Assembly: GCA_910588885.1 (NCBI GenBank)
Contig: CAJUSQ010000110.1
Location: 1-9,100, forward strand
Length of the DNA: 9,100 nt
Origin: an uncultured Lachnospiraceae bacterium
GTDB lineage: Bacteria > Bacillota > Clostridia > Lachnospirales > Lachnospiraceae
Direction: 5' to 3'
Part shown: piece after piece, positions 5,738 to 9,100 of the stretch
How positions within the stretch are numbered: position 1 is the stretch's first letter
Layout: every line of letters starts with the position of its first letter
Made by a program: the position numbers and the translations under genes
Notes under the pieces: generated by a model
Told to the model about the DNA's origin: nothing
Seen by the model: the letters and a program-made list of their open reading frames with translations, nothing else
Database searches by the model: none

Positions 5738-6445
5738 ATGAAGAAATCAGAGTTACTTTATGAAGGAAAGGCAAAGAAAGTTTATCTGACGGAAGATCCG
5801 GATGTATTGATTGTAGATTATAAAGACGACGCAACGGCTTTTAACGGTGAGAAAAAGGGGACGATTGTCGGTAAGGGTGTGATCAATAACCGGATGGCCA
5901 ATTATATGATGCAGGTATTGGAAAAGGAAGGCGTACCCACTCATTTTATTGAGGAATTGAGCGACCGGGAAACGGCTGTAAAGAAGGTGGAGATCGTTCC
6001 GTTGGAAGTCATTATCCGAAATGTGGCGGCAGGCAGCTTTTCCAAGCGTCTGGGTATTGAAGAGGGCCGGGAGCTTCTGGCGCCGACGTTGGAGTTCAGT
6101 TACAAGGATGATGCGCTGGGAGACCCGATGATCAACGATTATTTTGCCATTGCCATCGGTGCGGCAACCCGGGAAGAGATTGATGTGATTACCAAATATG
6201 CGTTTAAGGTCAATGAAGTATTGAAAAACTTTTTTAAGGAAGCCGGAATTGACCTGATTGATTTTAAAATCGAGTTCGGAAGATATCATGGACAGGTGAT
6301 TTTGGCCGACGAGATTTCCCCGGACACCTGCCGTCTGTGGGATTCCGTGACCAAGGAAAAGCTGGATAAGGACCGTTTCCGCAGAGATATGGGGAATGTG
6401 GAAGGGGCCTATCAGGAAGTGTTCAAACGGATTGGTTTGGCATAG
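5738..6445 (+). CDS. purC: Phosphoribosylaminoimidazole-succinocarboxamide synthase
   Basis: SAICAR synthase joins CAIR and aspartate with ATP hydrolysis to form SAICAR in de novo purine synthesis in the cytoplasm. The 235-residue protein has the normal length of the short bacterial form. It shows the ATP-binding N-terminus LYEGKAKKVY (7-16) and both family signatures: IVPLEVIIRNVAAGS (86-100) and LIDFKIEFG (173-181), as well as the ADEISPDTCRLWD segment that binds substrate and metal. The ATG follows AAGGA (5721-5725) with a rather long 12-base gap, so initiation may be moderate. Upstream is the 38-bp repeat array; no clear promoter is seen right before the gene, so it may depend on the promoter at 5143. 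purB follows after 13 bases and uses the product of this enzyme, which supports an operon. Confidence 0.97.
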   Translation: MKKSELLYEGKAKKVYLTEDPDVLIVDYKDDATAFNGEKKGTIVGKGVINNRMANYMMQVLEKEGVPTHFIEELSDRETAVKKVEIVPLEVIIRNVAAGSFSKRLGIEEGRELLAPTLEFSYKDDALGDPMINDYFAIAIGAATREEIDVITKYAFKVNEVLKNFFKEAGIDLIDFKIEFGRYHGQVILADEISPDTCRLWDSVTKEKLDKDRFRRDMGNVEGAYQEVFKRIGLA

Positions 6446-6458
6446 GAAAGGAGCGGAA

Positions 6459-7910
6459 ATGTCTACAGACAGATATAGCAGCCCCTTGTCGGAGCGTTAT
6501 GCCAGCAAGGAAATGCAGTATATTTTTTCACAGGATATGAAGTTCCGTACCTGGCGGAAGCTGTGGATTGCACTGGCGGAGACGGAAATGGAGCTGGGGC
6601 TTTCCCAGAACGGCAAGCCGGTGATTACAAGAGAACAGGTAGAAGAGCTGAAAGCCCATAAGGAAGAGATTAACTATGAGGTGGCGAAGGCCCGGGAGAA
6701 GGAAGTGCGCCACGATGTGATGAGCCATGTGTACGCCTATGGGCAGCAGTGTCCCAAGGCAGCGGGCATCATTCATCTGGGGGCGACTTCCTGCTATGTG
6801 GGAGACAATACCGATCTTATTATTATGACGGAAGGCTTAAAGCTGGTGAAAAAGAAGCTGGTAAATGTGCTGGCAGAGCTGGCCAAGTTTGCCGAAGAGC
6901 AGAAAGACCAGCCGACTTTGGCATTTACTCATTTCCAACCCGCTCAGCCGACCACCGTCGGAAAACGGGCCACTCTCTGGATGCAGGAATTTTGTTTGGA
7001 TCTGGAGGATTTGGAGCATGTTTTGTCCCATATGAAGCTGCTGGGCTCTAAAGGGACAACCGGGACCCAGGCCAGCTTTTTGGAGCTGTTTGACGGGGAT
7101 GAGGAAACCATTGACAAGATTGATCCCATGATTGCCGAGAAAATGGGCTTTTCAGAGTGTTACCCGGTTTCCGGACAAACCTATTCCAGGAAGGTGGATA
7201 CCCGTGTGGCCAATGTATTGGCAGGCATTGCGGCTTCGGCCCATAAGATGTCCAACGATATCCGGCTGCTGCAGCATTTGAAAGAGGTGGAGGAGCCTTT
7301 TGAGAAAAATCAGATCGGTTCTTCGGCCATGGCTTATAAACGGAATCCGATGCGTTCCGAGCGTATCGCATCCCTGGCCCGGTATGTGATGGTGGATGCG
7401 CTGAATCCGGCCATTACCTCTGCCACACAGTGGTTTGAGCGGACCTTGGACGATTCGGCCAATAAGCGGCTTTCCATCCCGGAGGGCTTCCTTGCGGTAG
7501 ACGGGATTCTGGATCTGTGCCTGAATGTGACCGACGGCCTGAAGGTATATCCCAAGGTAATTGAAAAGCATCTGATGAGTGAGCTGCCCTTTATGGCAAC
7601 GGAGAATATTATGATGGATGCGGTGAAATTAGGCGGCAACCGTCAGGAGCTTCATGAGAAAATCCGTGAGCTTTCCATGATTGCAGGGGCCAATGTGAAA
7701 GAGAAGGGCTTGGAAAATAATTTGCTGGAACTGATTGCAGCCGATCCTGCGTTCCATATGAATCTGGAAGATTTGAAAAAGGCCATGGAGCCTTCCCGCT
7801 ATGTGGGACGTTCCCCGCAGCAGGTGGAGCAGTTTTTAAAGAATGTAATCCGGCCGATCCTGGAGGAGAATCGTGAGCTTCTTGGGATGAAAGCGGAGAT
7901 CAATGTATAA
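6459..7910 (+). CDS. purB: Adenylosuccinate lyase, animal-like ADSL type
   Basis: The enzyme removes fumarate twice in purine metabolism: SAICAR to AICAR, and adenylosuccinate to AMP. It belongs to the fumarase/aspartase superfamily and acts as a homotetramer. The 483-residue protein contains the catalytic His region FTHFQPAQPTTVGKRATLW (H158 fits H159 of human ADSL), LGATSCYVGDNTDLI (107-121), the KGTTGTQASF stretch (198-207) and the flexible-loop signature GSSAMAYKRNPMRSER (287-302) with its catalytic serine. From memory of human ADSL, long blocks match closely (QWFERTLDDSAN, ELPFMATENI), and the length fits that clade rather than the ~430-residue B. subtilis type. The signature has Ala at 292 where human ADSL has Pro. 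The start is set by AAAGGAG (6447-6453), five bases before the ATG; an upstream ATG at 6396 lies inside purC and lacks homology. Confidence 0.97.
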   Translation: MSTDRYSSPLSERYASKEMQYIFSQDMKFRTWRKLWIALAETEMELGLSQNGKPVITREQVEELKAHKEEINYEVAKAREKEVRHDVMSHVYAYGQQCPKAAGIIHLGATSCYVGDNTDLIIMTEGLKLVKKKLVNVLAELAKFAEEQKDQPTLAFTHFQPAQPTTVGKRATLWMQEFCLDLEDLEHVLSHMKLLGSKGTTGTQASFLELFDGDEETIDKIDPMIAEKMGFSECYPVSGQTYSRKVDTRVANVLAGIAASAHKMSNDIRLLQHLKEVEEPFEKNQIGSSAMAYKRNPMRSERIASLARYVMVDALNPAITSATQWFERTLDDSANKRLSIPEGFLAVDGILDLCLNVTDGLKVYPKVIEKHLMSELPFMATENIMMDAVKLGGNRQELHEKIRELSMIAGANVKEKGLENNLLELIAADPAFHMNLEDLKKAMEPSRYVGRSPQQVEQFLKNVIRPILEENRELLGMKAEINV

Positions 7911-7934
7911 GGAAATAAGCGTCTGAATGGAGAG

Positions 7935-7971
7935 GAGGCCCCTATGCCGGGATAACCGGCGTAGGGGCCTC
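7935..7971. terminator. 16-bp GC-rich hairpin between convergent purB and glgD
   Basis: Bases 7935-7950 pair with 7956-7971 over 16 positions, with one G-T wobble and a GATAA loop. It lies 25 bp after the purB stop and about 70 bp after the glgD stop on the other strand, so it can act in both directions. Neither side has a proper T-run; on the plus strand only a short TTTT follows about ten bases later. Termination is therefore inferred from position and stem strength. Confidence 0.65.
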
Positions 7972-7998
7972 GCTTGATACGTTTTGTATGAATGCTTA

Positions 7999-8027
7999 TA
8001 TATAAATATGTATAAAATATTTATATA
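7999..8027. repeat. AT-only inverted repeat downstream of glgD
   Basis: TATATAAATA (7999-8008) and TATTTATATA (8018-8027) are a perfect 10-bp inverted repeat around a nine-base loop. The arms have no G or C, so the hairpin would be weak in RNA. It may ease strand opening, or help end the glgD transcript, which passes through it before reaching the GC-rich hairpin. No function is shown. Confidence 0.45.
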
Positions 8028-8041
8028 ACGATATAGTTCTT

Positions 8042-9100
8042 TTATACCGTCTTTCCTTTTTCAATAAATACCTGGAAGGTGTCGGTGCCTTTCAGCTCTT
8101 TTCCTTTGGTAATTACCACGTCTTTATCGGAAATGACATATTCGATGTCCGCGTTTTCTTCCACTACGGTATCCTGCATCAAGACGCAGTTTTTCACCTT
8201 TGCGCCCTTGCCGACTTTTACACCACGGAACAGGACGCAGTTCTCTACTTCCCCTTCTATGATACAGCCGTCAGCGGCCATGATATTCTTTACCCGGGAA
8301 CCAATCATATAACGGGTGGGGTTGTCGTCGCGGATTTTGGTATATATGGGGCTTCTGGCGAACAGTCCGTCCAGGTTCTCATCCTTCAGCATCTTCATAT
8401 TCTCAGTGAAATAGCTGCCCATATCACTGATGCGTGCGCAATAGCCGTCAAATTTATAGGCCCGGATGTTTAAGGTATCCAGCTGGGGAATCAGGACATC
8501 ACGCTCAAAATATACATACCCGTATACGGTTGCTTTGCGGATCTGCTCCAACAGAAGCTTCCGTTCAATGGCATAAATATTCATGGAGAAATTCTGTACG
8601 CCCCGGGCTTTGGAATTGATTTTAATGTTGGTAACACGCCCGTCTTCCAAAATCAGGGTATAGTACAGGCCCTTGCTGGTGTTCTCTGCCTGCAGAGCAC
8701 ATTCCGGAATGGATTCTTCGGTGTAGGCCACGGTGACATCGGCGCCGCTTTCAATATGGGCTTTCAGGAAAGCGCTGAAATCAAAGTTTACGGCAATATT
8801 GGAATCAGACATGATAACGTATTTTTCCTTCTGATCCAACAGGAAGCTCTGAAGGTTTGCCAAGGCTTCCATACGGTCATTGTAGATCTTAATATCCTTC
8901 TCGGCGTAGGGCGGTACGATATTCAGGCCCCCGTTCTTCCGGGTCAGATCCCATTCACGCCCGGAACCTAAGTGATCCATCAGGGAATGATAATTCTTCC
9001 GGACAATGACGGAAACATTGTCAATGCCGCTGTTCACCATGCTGGATAAAATAAAGTCAATCATACGGTAACGGCCTGCAAAGGGAATGGAAGCCATGGA
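8042..9100 (-). CDS. glgD: Glucose-1-phosphate adenylyltransferase GlgD subunit, partial
   Basis: GlgD is the regulatory, largely non-catalytic partner of GlgC in Firmicute ADP-glucose pyrophosphorylase, which makes ADP-glucose for glycogen synthesis. The gene runs off the right edge: the reading frame is still open at 9100 with a Ser codon before MASIPFAGRYR, so roughly 20-30 N-terminal residues are missing and Met at 9097 is internal. The nucleotidyltransferase domain is clear (PFAGRYRMIDFILSSMVNSG, GSGREWDL). Where GlgC carries a catalytic GDH-type motif, this protein has IMSDSNIA, which supports GlgD over GlgC. The C-terminal ~90 residues (GCIIEGEVENCVLFRG, GKGAKVKNCVLMQDT) form hexapeptide-like turns of the left-handed beta-helix. 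glgC is expected just upstream, beyond the window. The gene converges on purB. Confidence 0.93.
   Translation of the reverse strand, partial: SMASIPFAGRYRMIDFILSSMVNSGIDNVSVIVRKNYHSLMDHLGSGREWDLTRKNGGLNIVPPYAEKDIKIYNDRMEALANLQSFLLDQKEKYVIMSDSNIAVNFDFSAFLKAHIESGADVTVAYTEESIPECALQAENTSKGLYYTLILEDGRVTNIKINSKARGVQNFSMNIYAIERKLLLEQIRKATVYGYVYFERDVLIPQLDTLNIRAYKFDGYCARISDMGSYFTENMKMLKDENLDGLFARSPIYTKIRDDNPTRYMIGSRVKNIMAADGCIIEGEVENCVLFRGVKVGKGAKVKNCVLMQDTVVEENADIEYVISDKDVVITKGKELKGTDTFQVFIEKGKTV

Noticed and set aside
5337..5834. Several overlapping minus-strand open frames rich in Leu, Phe and Ala across the yerC end and repeat array
   Set aside because: They are antisense to yerC and to the 38-bp repeats; the same Leu/Phe-rich peptide recurs in different frames because the period is not a multiple of three. 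No family resemblance or ribosome binding site was seen.
6396..6458. Upstream start for purB
   Set aside because: It lies inside the 3' end of purC in another frame; AAAGGAG five bases before 6459 and the conserved N-terminus support the later start.

Overview
The window looks like chromosomal DNA of a moderate-GC Firmicute, most likely a Clostridia/Lachnospiraceae-type gut anaerobe. This rests on the protein families (YcdX-type PHP phosphatase, YerC/TrpR-like regulator, GlgD, a purC-purB pair), strong AGGAGG-type ribosome binding sites, short intergenic gaps and AT-rich promoters. The genus is inference; there is no rRNA or other marker here.

Left part (about 1-3735). A tightly packed minus-strand operon reads merR -> ABC ATPase -> ABC-2 permease, with 4-bp stop/start overlaps at both junctions. 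It looks like a self-regulated efflux module: a MerR-family sensor with a large C-terminal domain, probably of the TipAS type, controls its own exporter. A pair of near-identical ~20-bp direct repeats lies just upstream of merR and may be its operator. On the plus strand follow a good extended -10 promoter, a broken GNAT acetyltransferase (internal deletion plus a one-base frameshift) and an intact isoprenylcysteine-carboxyl-methyltransferase-like membrane protein. About 200 bases at the left edge hold no recognisable gene but contain a nested hairpin.

Junction (about 3735). A minus-strand NMT1/THI5-type substrate-binding lipoprotein is cut off after about 153 residues and runs into unrelated sequence that overlaps the methyltransferase tail. 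Together with the decayed GNAT and the apparently lower GC to the left, this suggests that the left part is accessory DNA that replaced or invaded a nutrient-uptake locus.

Right part (about 4300-9100). This is core metabolism. A strong hairpin with a T-run precedes a PHP-family phosphatase. Then come a YerC/TrpR-like regulator with its own promoter, a purine-rich tract of three 38-bp tandem repeats, purC (SAICAR synthase) and purB (adenylosuccinate lyase, close to the animal ADSL type). PurC makes SAICAR and PurB cleaves it, so the two genes encode consecutive steps of purine synthesis. A 16-bp hairpin and an AT-only inverted repeat separate purB from a convergent glgD, which runs off the right edge and encodes the non-catalytic subunit of ADP-glucose pyrophosphorylase for glycogen synthesis.

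I see no CRISPR array, tRNA, rRNA, transposase or integrase, and no clearly new multi-gene system. The best leads are the broken-gene junction, the 38-bp repeats before purC, the leader hairpin before the PHP gene and the merR operator repeats.
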